Source: an uncultured Roseiflexaceae bacterium (lineage in GTDB: Bacteria > Chloroflexota > Chloroflexia > Chloroflexales > Roseiflexaceae). From it: a DNA stretch of 7,723 nucleotides. A program made the position numbers and the translations under genes. The stretch lies in NCBI GenBank assembly GCA_903932805.1, contig CAIZHO010000408.1:1-7723 (forward strand), given 5' to 3'. Positions within the stretch are counted from its first letter, which is position 1. The number at the start of each line of letters is the position of its first letter. Below, piece by piece: positions 1 to 7,723 of the stretch. Under the pieces are notes generated by a model. It worked only from the letters and a program-made list of their open reading frames with translations. It made no database searches and had not been told where the DNA came from.

Positions 1-163
1 GATCTCCTGGTGATTTGGGTTATAAGCTACACCGTCGATCCTCCAGAGCTGACGATGGTCGTGATTGCAGGCATGTGAACCGCTTTAATGTGGCAAGGCA
101 ACCGACCAAGATGAGTGTTTGCATCGAGTACCACAAAAGTCCCCCCACACAGACAAATCCCAG

Positions 164-169
164 TATAAT
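164..169 (+). promoter_or_regulatory. Candidate -10 box of the katG promoter
   Basis: A perfect TATAAT lies 71 bases before the katG start codon. No hexamer resembling TTGACA is found 16 to 18 bases upstream, where the sequence is a run of C, and there is no TG extension of the -10. A good -10 without a -35 often marks a promoter that needs an activator, which would suit a peroxide-responsive gene, but I see no recognisable OxyR, PerR or Fur site. Transcription would start near 175-177, giving a leader of about 64 bases. Confidence 0.5.
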
Positions 170-173
170 TTGA

Positions 174-2372
<2,199 letters not shown>

Positions 2373-2382
2373 TCAGCACAGT

Positions 2383-2414
2383 GCACACACGGTATGCCGT
2401 GTGTGCTTGTTCTT
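2383..2414 (+). terminator. Intrinsic terminator of katG
   Basis: GCACACACGG (2383-2392) pairs perfectly with CCGTGTGTGC (2397-2406) across a four-base TATG loop. The T-rich tail TTGTTCTT (2407-2414) follows directly. It begins 11 bases after the katG stop. Stem, loop and T-tail together make a convincing rho-independent terminator for rightward transcription. The complement has no matching T-tail, so it should not work well on leftward transcripts. Confidence 0.85.
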
Positions 2415-2416
2415 CC

Positions 2417-2464
2417 GACAACCCCACGGCGTGCCGTGGGGTTGTGGCGTGCCGTGGGGTTGTC
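2417..2464. other. Convergent intergenic hairpin with two alternative pairings
   Basis: ACAACCCCACGG (2418-2429) pairs perfectly with CCGTGGGGTTGT (2434-2445) over a four-base loop. Because the right arm is duplicated, the left arm extended to 2417-2430 can instead pair over 14 bp with 2451-2464. No T-tract follows on either strand, so it is not a classical terminator. It reaches into the stop codon (2463-2465) of the leftward nucleotidyltransferase gene and could protect the mRNA 3' end or help separate the convergent transcripts. Confidence 0.6.
2428..2463. repeat. Exact 18-bp tandem duplication
   Basis: The unit GGCGTGCCGTGGGGTTGT occurs twice head to tail (2428-2445 and 2446-2463) with no mismatch. 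It duplicates the right arm of the hairpin described at 2417-2464. Perfect identity suggests a recent slippage event. The second copy ends on the first base of the stop codon triplet of the leftward gene, so the duplication lies at the very end of that reading frame. Confidence 0.9.
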
Positions 2465-3203
2465 AGCGTACCCGCGCGGCATATTTCACCATCGCGACGG
2501 CATCGGGGTACGTCGCAGCTGGGTTTTCCACATGGTCACGGTGTCGTTCACGCCAGCGCAGCGCGTTGGTGATGCGTTCTGCTTGCGTTGGGTGATGCTG
2601 GATTGCCCAAGCGGCCGCCTGAATTTTCGACGTCTGCAGCCCTGTCTGAACGGCATATAATGCCCGACACATCGTCAACATTGCATATGCTTGGTATGGT
2701 CGTGAGTCACGCGTATGCACGACCCAATCGACCCATTCGTCTATCTGATCTCGCACTGCAGTGCGGAATTCTTCGATCGAAATAGCAGGGATTATGTCCT
2801 CTGCCGCAGGGCCGTATACGACCATACTCTGCGCACGGATGGTGTACCAGTTGATGAGCCAATCCAGGCCTGCGTCTTTGGTGTTGAACGGCTCTCCCGG
2901 GCTGATGACCGAGATTGGACTGCATTGAGTTTTGAACGTCTCTAATGCAGTGATCGAGATGTATGCAATCTCGATACGGCCAGCCCATTCGGGATACATC
3001 GTCTCGAGGCGCAGATGCAACGCATCGAGCGTGTCGAACAACTCCTTGTCAACATCCTGCCGCAAGACCACCAAGAGATCGATATCGCTGATGTCTGGGT
3101 CGAAGTCGCCCCACACCAGCGAACCGTAGCAATAGATACCGACCAGCGTGTGCGTCAGCAGCGGGGGAAGTTGCTGTTGGATGCTTTGGACGACCGGATG
3201 CAT
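2463..3203 (-). CDS. AadA-like nucleotidyltransferase with DUF4111-type C-terminal domain
   Basis: A 246-residue protein with the two-part layout of ANT(3'')-type aminoglycoside adenylyltransferases (AadA). The N-terminal domain has the nucleotidyltransferase signature Gly27-Ser28, with Asp40 and Asp42 in SDIDLLVV as metal ligands. Glu78 (RIEIAYI) lies where AadA has its catalytic Glu87. The C-terminal half carries the VVYGPAAED segment (128-136) and a helical stretch (about 173-201, LTMCRALYAVQTG then SKIQAAAWA) that matches the AadA/DUF4111 pattern. Family members transfer AMP from ATP to streptomycin or spectinomycin, but many homologues have no known substrate. I cannot place the Trp and Asp that AadA uses for streptomycin with certainty, because the segment at 157-172 is reshaped. 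ATG 3203 has only a weak AGG five bases upstream. The gene is convergent with katG and divergent from acs. Third positions are clearly less C-biased than in its neighbours, which hints at separate ancestry or low expression. Resistance function is unproven. Confidence 0.85.
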   Translation of the reverse strand: MHPVVQSIQQQLPPLLTHTLVGIYCYGSLVWGDFDPDISDIDLLVVLRQDVDKELFDTLDALHLRLETMYPEWAGRIEIAYISITALETFKTQCSPISVISPGEPFNTKDAGLDWLINWYTIRAQSMVVYGPAAEDIIPAISIEEFRTAVRDQIDEWVDWVVHTRDSRPYQAYAMLTMCRALYAVQTGLQTSKIQAAAWAIQHHPTQAERITNALRWRERHRDHVENPAATYPDAVAMVKYAARVR

Positions 3204-3234
3204 GCGTGCCTGCGTTCTGCTGACGAGTTTTTCT

Positions 3235-3262
3235 TTGCCCAGCGGTCAAGTGACTATATAAT
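3235..3262 (+). promoter_or_regulatory. Candidate acs promoter
   Basis: TTGCCC (3235-3240, four of six consensus bases) and a perfect TATAAT (3257-3262) are separated by 16 bases. Transcription would start near 3269, giving a leader of about 35 bases. The weak -35 fits the CRP- or other activator-dependent control known for acs genes in enteric bacteria, but no activator site is recognised here. Confidence 0.6.
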
Positions 3263-3280
3263 AAGACCAATCACTTTCAA
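3253..3280 (-). promoter_or_regulatory. Candidate leftward promoter for the nucleotidyltransferase
   Basis: Read on the minus strand, TTGAAA (3280-3275) and TATAGT (3258-3253) are separated by 16 bases. Each differs from the sigma-70 consensus at one position. Transcription would start near 3246, about 43 bases before the ATG. The -10 box overlaps the -10 box of the rightward acs promoter by two bases. Confidence 0.55.
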
Positions 3281-3291
3281 CCAATGTAACA

Positions 3292-3297
3292 GAGAGG
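3292..3297 (+). promoter_or_regulatory. Ribosome binding site that sets the acs start
   Basis: GAGAGG ends six bases before ATG 3304. A TTG at 3298, two codons upstream in the same frame, directly abuts the Shine-Dalgarno sequence and is too close to be used. The ATG is therefore chosen. Confidence 0.8.
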
Positions 3298-3303
3298 TTG
3301 CAC

Positions 3304-5232
3304 ATGACCGATGAAGCACGGCAACAGGCCCAAGAGGTCTATTACCCGACCGAATCAATCGTCGAGCAGGCCAATATCACTGCCTACATGAAGAGCAAGG
3401 GTTTCTCGAACTGGGACGACTTGCATCGCTGGAGCCTCGACCAGTCCGATACATTCTGGCACGACATGGCCCAGCGCCTCGATTGGTATGCGCCATACAC
3501 GCAGATTTTGGATGAATCCAAGAAGCCGTTTTTCTCCTGGTTCACCGGCGGCAAAACCAACATCGTCCACAACGCCATCGATCGCCACATGAGCACATGG
3601 CGCCGCAACAAGCTGGCCTTCATCTGGGAAGGTGAAGACGGCACGGTGCGCAACTTTTCGTTCGCCGATGTCAACCGCGAGGTCAGCAAGCTGGCCAATG
3701 TGCTCAAAGCCATGGGCGTCCAAAAAGGCGACATCGTCTCGATCTACTTGCCGCGCGTGCCCGAATTGCCGTTTGCCATGCTAGCCTGTGCCAAAATCGG
3801 CGCTGCCCACTCGGTCATCTACGGCGGCTTTTCGCACGAGGCCCTGCGTGACCGCATCGCCGATGCCCAATCCAAAGTGCTCATCACCGCCGACGGCGGC
3901 TACATGCGCAACAAGGTCATCGAACTCAAAAAAATCGCCGACGAGGCCATGTCGTCGTCACCCACCATCCAGACCGCCATCGTGCTCAAGCGCACCGGTC
4001 ATACCGTCGACATGCATGTCGGCCGTGACTACTGGTGGCACGATTTGATGGCCCTGCCGATCGCCTCAGAACGCTGCGAGACCGAGGTCGTCGACGCAGA
4101 ACACCCGCTGTTCATCCTCTACACCTCGGGCTCGACCGGCAAACCCAAGGGCGTCTTGCATACCCACGGTGGCTACTCGGTGGGCATTGCGACGACCTTC
4201 CACTTTACCTTTGATATCAAAGACCACGACATCTATTGGTGCGCCGCCGACCCCGGCTGGATCACCGGCCACTCGTACATCGTTTATGCGCCGCTTATCG
4301 AAGGCGCGACGTCGTTCATGTACGAAGGTGCACCCAACTACCCCTACCCCAATCGCTGGTGGCAAATCGTCGAGCGCTACAAAATCAGCATCCTCTACAC
4401 CGCACCGACCGCAATCCGCGGCCTGATGCGCTTTGGTGATGCCTGGCCGAAGCGCCACGATTTGTCGAGCCTGCGTCTGCTCGGTTCGGTCGGTGAGCCC
4501 ATCAACCCCGAGGCCTGGCGCTGGTACTACGACATCATCGGTGGCGGCAACTGCCCCATCATGGACACCTGGTGGCAGACCGAAACCGGCGGCTTCATGA
4601 TTACCCCCAACCCCACCACGCCCCTCAAGCCCGGATCAGGCACCAAGGCGTTCCTCGGTATCGAGATGGATGTCGTCGACGAACACGGGAAGCGCACCCC
4701 CGACAACGAAGACGGCCTACTCGTGGCAAAGCGCCCCTGGCCGTCGATTATGCGCACCATCTTGCACGATCCTGAGCGCTATGCCAACTCGTACTGGAAC
4801 AACGAACCCGTCGGCCTCTACACCGCAGGCGACTCGGCTCGCCGCGACAAAGACGGCTATTTTTGGGTCATCGGTCGCATCGACGACGTCATCAAGGTAT
4901 CGGGCTATCGCCTCGGCACGGCCGAAATCGAATCAGCCCTGGTATCGCACCCCGCTGTCGCCGAGGCAGCTGCCATCGGTTTGCCACACGAAATAAAGGG
5001 CACGGGCATTCACTGCTTTGTCATCTTGCGGTCGGGTATCGACGGGAGCGACAAACTCGCCGAAGAACTGCGCACCCACGTCGCCAAAGAACTCGGGCCG
5101 ATTACCAAACCCGAGGCCGTCAGCTTCATGGCAGCCCTGCCCAAAACCCGTTCGGGCAAGATAATGCGCCGCGTTCTCAAGGCGCAAGCGCTCGGGCAAG
5201 ATTTGGGCGACATTTCGACGTTGGAAGGCTAG
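3304..5232 (+). CDS. acs: Acetyl-CoA synthetase, AMP-forming
   Basis: A 642-residue soluble enzyme that activates acetate with ATP and CoA through acetyl-AMP, giving acetyl-CoA, AMP and pyrophosphate. It has the normal length for Acs (about 650). In order: an Acs-type N-terminal region (about 20-80); the P-loop-like core motif YTSGSTGKPKG (273-283); the WWQTETGG motif (423-430), whose Trp424 matches the Trp that limits the Acs pocket to acetate; the hinge and AMP-contact segment GRIDDVIKVSGYRLGTAEIE (524-543); and PKTRSGK ending in Lys619. Lys619 corresponds to the adenylation lysine that is reversibly acetylated in Salmonella Acs, so acetylation control is possible. Residue 535 is Tyr where Salmonella Acs has His (SGHR). 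Propionyl-CoA synthetase is the main alternative, but Trp424 and the length favour acetate. The gene has its own promoter and is followed by a hairpin before a downstream cluster on the same strand. Confidence 0.96.
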   Translation: MTDEARQQAQEVYYPTESIVEQANITAYMKSKGFSNWDDLHRWSLDQSDTFWHDMAQRLDWYAPYTQILDESKKPFFSWFTGGKTNIVHNAIDRHMSTWRRNKLAFIWEGEDGTVRNFSFADVNREVSKLANVLKAMGVQKGDIVSIYLPRVPELPFAMLACAKIGAAHSVIYGGFSHEALRDRIADAQSKVLITADGGYMRNKVIELKKIADEAMSSSPTIQTAIVLKRTGHTVDMHVGRDYWWHDLMALPIASERCETEVVDAEHPLFILYTSGSTGKPKGVLHTHGGYSVGIATTFHFTFDIKDHDIYWCAADPGWITGHSYIVYAPLIEGATSFMYEGAPNYPYPNRWWQIVERYKISILYTAPTAIRGLMRFGDAWPKRHDLSSLRLLGSVGEPINPEAWRWYYDIIGGGNCPIMDTWWQTETGGFMITPNPTTPLKPGSGTKAFLGIEMDVVDEHGKRTPDNEDGLLVAKRPWPSIMRTILHDPERYANSYWNNEPVGLYTAGDSARRDKDGYFWVIGRIDDVIKVSGYRLGTAEIESALVSHPAVAEAAAIGLPHEIKGTGIHCFVILRSGIDGSDKLAEELRTHVAKELGPITKPEAVSFMAALPKTRSGKIMRRVLKAQALGQDLGDISTLEG

Positions 5233-5242
5233 TCATCCCCAC

Positions 5243-5269
5243 CGCTCACGGCGCAGTGCGCCGTGAGCG
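5243..5269 (+). terminator. Strong hairpin after acs without a T-tract
   Basis: CGCTCACGGCGC (5243-5254) pairs perfectly with GCGCCGTGAGCG (5258-5269) around a three-base AGT loop. It begins 10 bases after the acs stop. No T-run follows (the next bases are CTCTGCAAACG), so intrinsic termination is doubtful. It may be a 3'-end stabiliser, a processing site or a partial terminator that lowers expression of the downstream cluster. It ends 10 bases before the next gene's Shine-Dalgarno sequence. Confidence 0.55.
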
Positions 5270-5290
5270 CTCTGCAAACGGAGCGTCGCG

Positions 5291-5944
5291 ATGCCACAAC
5301 TCGGTGCCATTTTGATTGGTCAGTCACCCCGACCTGACCTGGTCAAACCGCTCATCAAAGCAAATCCGAACTTTCAATACATCGAATCAGGCGCGCTCGA
5401 CTTCGTCGACCCGGCCCACATCCCCGAACCAACCAGCGAGTACATCCTCACCACCCGCTTGAACGACGGTACCCTGGTGCGCGTCGACGAGTCGTATCTG
5501 TTCCCCCTGCTCAAATTGGCCGTCGCCAACGCCGAGCGGCAGGGTGCATTGTTGAGTGTATTGCTCTGCGCTGGGCCGTTCGACGAGTTAACCGGCGCAC
5601 AGCCGCTCTATCGCCCCACTGCCATGGTTGACACCATCCTGCGGACCCGTGGCGTCAGCAAAATCGCCGTACTCAGCCCCTCGCGCGAACAAGCCAGCGC
5701 CATCCATCAGAAGTGGCTGTCACGGGGCTATGTGCCAACGGTCTTTGTCGACCCTGGCCTTCCCAATGCCGAACTCGCACTATGGATGCGCGAACAACTG
5801 CACTACAGCGCCGCCGAATATCTGGTCGTCGATTATGTCGGTCATCCCATCGAGAAGATACAAGCCCTCGAACGCACCCTATCCATCCCCGTCCTCGATT
5901 TGGGCAAAGTCGTCACCGACATGCTCCGTCACGTCACCACCTAA
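5291..5944 (+). CDS. AroM family protein
   Basis: A 217-residue soluble protein resembling Escherichia coli AroM (about 225 residues) along its length. The match is clearest around residues 50-95 (EYILTTRLNDGTLVRV, then a helix and a hydrophobic strand ending in Leu-Leu-Cys) and at the C-terminus (IPVLDLGKVVTDML, 199-212). The start QLGAILIGQSPRPDL also fits AroM-family proteins. The biochemical role of the family is unknown; its fold is thought to relate to Asp/Glu racemase-type enzymes, which use two cysteines. Here Cys93 lies after one core strand, but the symmetrical position in LVVDYVGH (178-185) is Tyr182, where I recall Cys being usual. GGAG (5280-5283) precedes ATG 5291 by seven bases. 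The gene opens a three-gene cluster and is separated from acs by 58 bases and a hairpin. No chemistry is assigned. Confidence 0.8.
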   Translation: MPQLGAILIGQSPRPDLVKPLIKANPNFQYIESGALDFVDPAHIPEPTSEYILTTRLNDGTLVRVDESYLFPLLKLAVANAERQGALLSVLLCAGPFDELTGAQPLYRPTAMVDTILRTRGVSKIAVLSPSREQASAIHQKWLSRGYVPTVFVDPGLPNAELALWMREQLHYSAAEYLVVDYVGHPIEKIQALERTLSIPVLDLGKVVTDMLRHVTT

Positions 5945-5961
5945 ACAGTCATCGCCGAGAC

Positions 5962-5968
5962 AAAGGAG
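5962..5968 (+). promoter_or_regulatory. Ribosome binding site that sets the start of the DapA-like gene
   Basis: AAAGGAG, a near-perfect Shine-Dalgarno sequence, ends five bases before ATG 5974. The reading frame is open much further upstream (to an ATG at 5713), but that part overlaps the AroM-family gene in another frame and translates to low-complexity Arg/Thr/His-rich sequence. The true protein begins at 5974. Confidence 0.9.
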
Positions 5969-5973
5969 TCTGG

Positions 5974-6894
5974 ATGCCACGCCACCCGTTCTTGCATAGC
6001 AGCTACACCATCGCCCCCACACCGTTTGCACCCGACGGCAGCATCGACCGTGCCAGCATCACAACCATGGTCGAGTTCCTCATCGGATTGGGCGTGCAGG
6101 GCATCACCATGCTGGGCGTCATGGGCGAAGTCGACAAACTCGGCGACGCCGAGCGCGACCTCATCATCGACGACGTCGTGACGGCCAATCGCGGCCGCGT
6201 CAAAATCTGCATCGGCACGAGTCATGTCGGCACCGATAGGTCTGTGGCCTACAGCAAGCGCGCCGTCGAACTGGGTGCCGATGCACTCATGGTCGCCCCG
6301 CCGAAGTTGGCCAAACCCAACGATGCAGCCCTGCGCGCGCACTACCACGCCATCGCCGCCGCAGTCACGGTCCCCATCGTGGTCCAAGACCATCCCGTCA
6401 GCAGCGGTGTCTTGATGAGCGTCGACTTCTTGGCCAACCTCGCCCGCGAGGCACCGGGCTGCAACTACCTCAAGCTCGAAGAAGAACCGACCCCCGCCAA
6501 GACCACCCGCATGCGCGCCGCCGCGCCCGACATGGTGATTTTCGGCGGGATGGGCGCCAATATGCTCCTCGAAGAGCTCAAGCACGGCGCCGATGGTACC
6601 ATGACGGGCTTTGGGTTCCCCGAGATCCTCGTCAAAATCTGCGCACAATACACCGCTGGGGATCTCGACGGCGCCACGCAGACCTTTTATCACGCCTGCC
6701 CGTTGATCCGCTATGAAAACCAACCAGGCATCAACATGGCCATCCGCAAGTACATCTACGCCCAGCGCGGTGCTATTAGCCACGCCCATGTGCGGGCTCC
6801 ATCTGCGCCGCTCGCGGCCGACGTCATCGCCGATTTGCACGATATCATCACCCGTTTGGGTTTTGGTCAGCATATGAAAACCAAAGGAGCCTAA
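5974..6894 (+). CDS. DapA-superfamily Schiff-base lyase/aldolase, not a dihydrodipicolinate synthase
   Basis: A 306-residue (beta/alpha)8-barrel protein of the dihydrodipicolinate synthase / N-acetylneuraminate lyase superfamily, of usual length and cytoplasmic. The start (TIAPTPFAPDGSID, 12-25), the GVMGE segment (48-52), the strand ending in PIVVQDHP (134-141) and the Schiff-base lysine Lys167 (in NYLKLEE) follow the family order. The residues that define DapA are gone. Using E. coli numbering, Thr44-Thr45 are Val49-Met50, Tyr107 is lost in VAPPKLAK (107-114), Tyr133 is Gln138, and Arg138 is Ser143. It should therefore still form a Schiff base with a 2-keto acid but not make dihydrodipicolinate. 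A subgroup with Gln-Asp-(His/Tyr)-Pro at this place exists to my recollection; its substrates are not known to me. It lies 29 bases after the AroM-family gene, and its 3' end holds the Shine-Dalgarno sequence of the SDR gene, so co-expression is very likely. Confidence 0.9.
   Translation: MPRHPFLHSSYTIAPTPFAPDGSIDRASITTMVEFLIGLGVQGITMLGVMGEVDKLGDAERDLIIDDVVTANRGRVKICIGTSHVGTDRSVAYSKRAVELGADALMVAPPKLAKPNDAALRAHYHAIAAAVTVPIVVQDHPVSSGVLMSVDFLANLAREAPGCNYLKLEEEPTPAKTTRMRAAAPDMVIFGGMGANMLLEELKHGADGTMTGFGFPEILVKICAQYTAGDLDGATQTFYHACPLIRYENQPGINMAIRKYIYAQRGAISHAHVRAPSAPLAADVIADLHDIITRLGFGQHMKTKGA
6883..6889 (+). promoter_or_regulatory. SDR ribosome binding site inside the DapA-like gene
   Basis: AAAGGAG lies within the last codons of the DapA-like gene (Lys-Gly-Ala), six bases before ATG 6896. 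Stop codon TAA (6892-6894) and the ATG are one base apart, which suggests translational coupling and fixed relative amounts of the two proteins. Confidence 0.85.
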
Positions 6895-6895
6895 C

Positions 6896-7687
6896 ATGAA
6901 CCTCGGACTCACAGGCAAACGCGCCGTTGTTTTTGCTGCCAGCCGCGGCCTCGGGTACGCCAGCGCACTGGGGCTCGCCCGTGAAGGCGTCAAGCTCGTC
7001 ATCGCTAGCCGCGACCAAGGCCGTATCGATGAAGCCGCAGCCAAAATCCGTGCCGAAACCGGCGCACAGGTCATCGGCGTCGCTGCCGACGTCAATACCG
7101 AAGCCGACGTCCAGAAAGTCATTGACACCTGCGTCAAAACCTACGGCGGTCTCGAGATTGCCCTGCACAACGCCGGCGGTCCCCCCGCAGGCGGCTTCGA
7201 TGCCATCAACGACGCCCAGTGGTTGGCGGCCTTCAACCAAAACCTGATGAGCCTGGTATGGGTCGCCCGTGCCTCGATCCCCCATATGAAAGCCGCCAAC
7301 TACGGCCGCCTGCTCACCATCGCGTCGTCGTCGATTCGCCAGCCTATCCCGAACCTGATCCTATCAAACGTGATGCGTGCCGGCATTAATGGCCTGGCCA
7401 AGAGCCTGGCCCGTGAAGTCGCCCCGCACAACATCAACGTCCACGTGGTTGGCCCCGGCCGCATAGGCACCGAGCGCATCGAAGAGCTCGACAACGCCAT
7501 GGCGCAACGCACCGGCGCCAGCGTCGAAGACGTCCGCAAAGCATCGTTGGCGAGCATTCCGGCGGGACGATTGGGCGAACCCGAAGAATTCGCCAATTTC
7601 ATTGTCTTTTTGGCCTCAGCAGCAGCCAGCTACATGAACGGCACAGCGACCCTGGTCGACGGTGCCGCCTCGAACGCACTGCCATAA
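6896..7687 (+). CDS. Divergent short-chain dehydrogenase/reductase (SDR) family protein
   Basis: A 263-residue Rossmann-fold protein with the layout of classical SDRs such as 3-oxoacyl-ACP reductases. The nucleotide-binding loop is degenerate at its start (FAASRGLG, 13-20, instead of TGxxxGxG) but keeps the last two glycines. Ala-Asp65-Val, Asn92-Ala-Gly and Asn116 are in their normal places, and the C-terminal part has the usual GRLGEPEE (235-242) and the substrate-loop region. The catalytic Ser is probably Ser144 or Ser145. Aligning LSNVMRAGINGLAKSLA (156-172) with the usual YxxxK helix puts Ser157 at the Tyr and Arg161 at the Lys. This matches a known branch of BKR-like SDRs with an imperfect catalytic tetrad. 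Activity is uncertain: it may be an oxidoreductase with altered chemistry or a non-redox enzyme. It is the last gene of the cluster. Confidence 0.92.
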   Translation: MNLGLTGKRAVVFAASRGLGYASALGLAREGVKLVIASRDQGRIDEAAAKIRAETGAQVIGVAADVNTEADVQKVIDTCVKTYGGLEIALHNAGGPPAGGFDAINDAQWLAAFNQNLMSLVWVARASIPHMKAANYGRLLTIASSSIRQPIPNLILSNVMRAGINGLAKSLAREVAPHNINVHVVGPGRIGTERIEELDNAMAQRTGASVEDVRKASLASIPAGRLGEPEEFANFIVFLASAAASYMNGTATLVDGAASNALP

Positions 7688-7723
7688 GCCCACAAAAAAA
7701 CGCGGGCGACGCAGATCAAGATC

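Noticed and set aside
1..172. Open frames entering from the left edge: one ending at TGA 76-78 (25 codons), another at TGA 171-173 (56 codons)
   Set aside because: Neither translation resembles a known C-terminus, and third-position use does not show the C/G bias of the real genes. The longer one also runs through the TATAAT box. They may be chance openings, though a truncated upstream gene ending at 76-78 cannot be excluded.
5713..5973. 87-codon N-terminal extension of the DapA-like gene
   Set aside because: It overlaps the AroM-family gene in another frame, has no good ribosome binding site, and encodes Arg/His/Thr-rich sequence unlike any DapA-family N-terminus.
5941..7137. 398-codon open frame on the minus strand
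   Set aside because: It is antisense to the DapA-like and SDR genes. Strong C bias at third positions in the sense strand removes stop codons on the opposite strand, producing long shadow frames rich in Gly, Ala, Val and Asp with no recognisable domain.
7688..7723. A7 run (7694-7700) with GCCC before and GGGC after, as a terminator for the SDR gene
   Set aside because: Only four base pairs are possible and the A-run lies in the loop rather than a T-run after the stem. It could serve a leftward gene outside the window, but nothing here supports that.

Overview
This window carries chromosomal-type bacterial DNA with six complete protein genes and no RNA genes, CRISPR arrays or insertion sequences that I can see. 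Base composition is moderately GC-rich (around 60% by eye, not counted). Most genes strongly favour C or G at third codon positions. The catalase-peroxidase and acetyl-CoA synthetase point to a free-living bacterium that respires oxygen and uses acetate. The local wording of the acetyl-CoA synthetase loosely recalls Chloroflexota or related deep lineages, but I would not assign a phylum from this sequence. The window begins and ends exactly on GATC, as the insert of a GATC-cutter genomic or metagenomic clone would, so the edges may not be biological.

Layout: (1) 1-239 is a non-coding leader with a TATAAT box and a perfect 7-bp inverted repeat at the predicted transcription start. (2) 240-2372 (+) is katG, a bifunctional catalase-peroxidase, followed by a good intrinsic terminator. 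(3) 2417-2464 is a second structured element built on an exact 18-bp tandem duplication, and it runs into the stop codon of the convergent gene. (4) 2463-3203 (-) is an AadA-like nucleotidyltransferase with a DUF4111-type C-terminal half and weaker codon bias than its neighbours. (5) About 3235-3280 is a divergent promoter region in which the two -10 boxes overlap. (6) 3304-5232 (+) is acs, AMP-forming acetyl-CoA synthetase, followed by a perfect 12-bp hairpin with no T-tract. (7) 5291-7687 (+) is a tight three-gene cluster: an AroM-family protein, a DapA-superfamily Schiff-base lyase/aldolase, and a short-chain dehydrogenase-like protein.

The last cluster is the most interesting part. The DapA-like protein keeps the Schiff-base lysine but has lost the tyrosines, threonines and arginine that define dihydrodipicolinate synthase. 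The SDR-like protein has Ser and Arg where the catalytic Tyr and Lys should be. The AroM-like protein has a Cys in one half and a Tyr at the position I would expect to hold the second Cys. Three divergent enzymes, translated from good ribosome binding sites and partly coupled, suggest a small pathway whose substrate is unknown. Its position directly after acs would fit a product entering acetyl- or acyl-CoA metabolism, but that link is inference.
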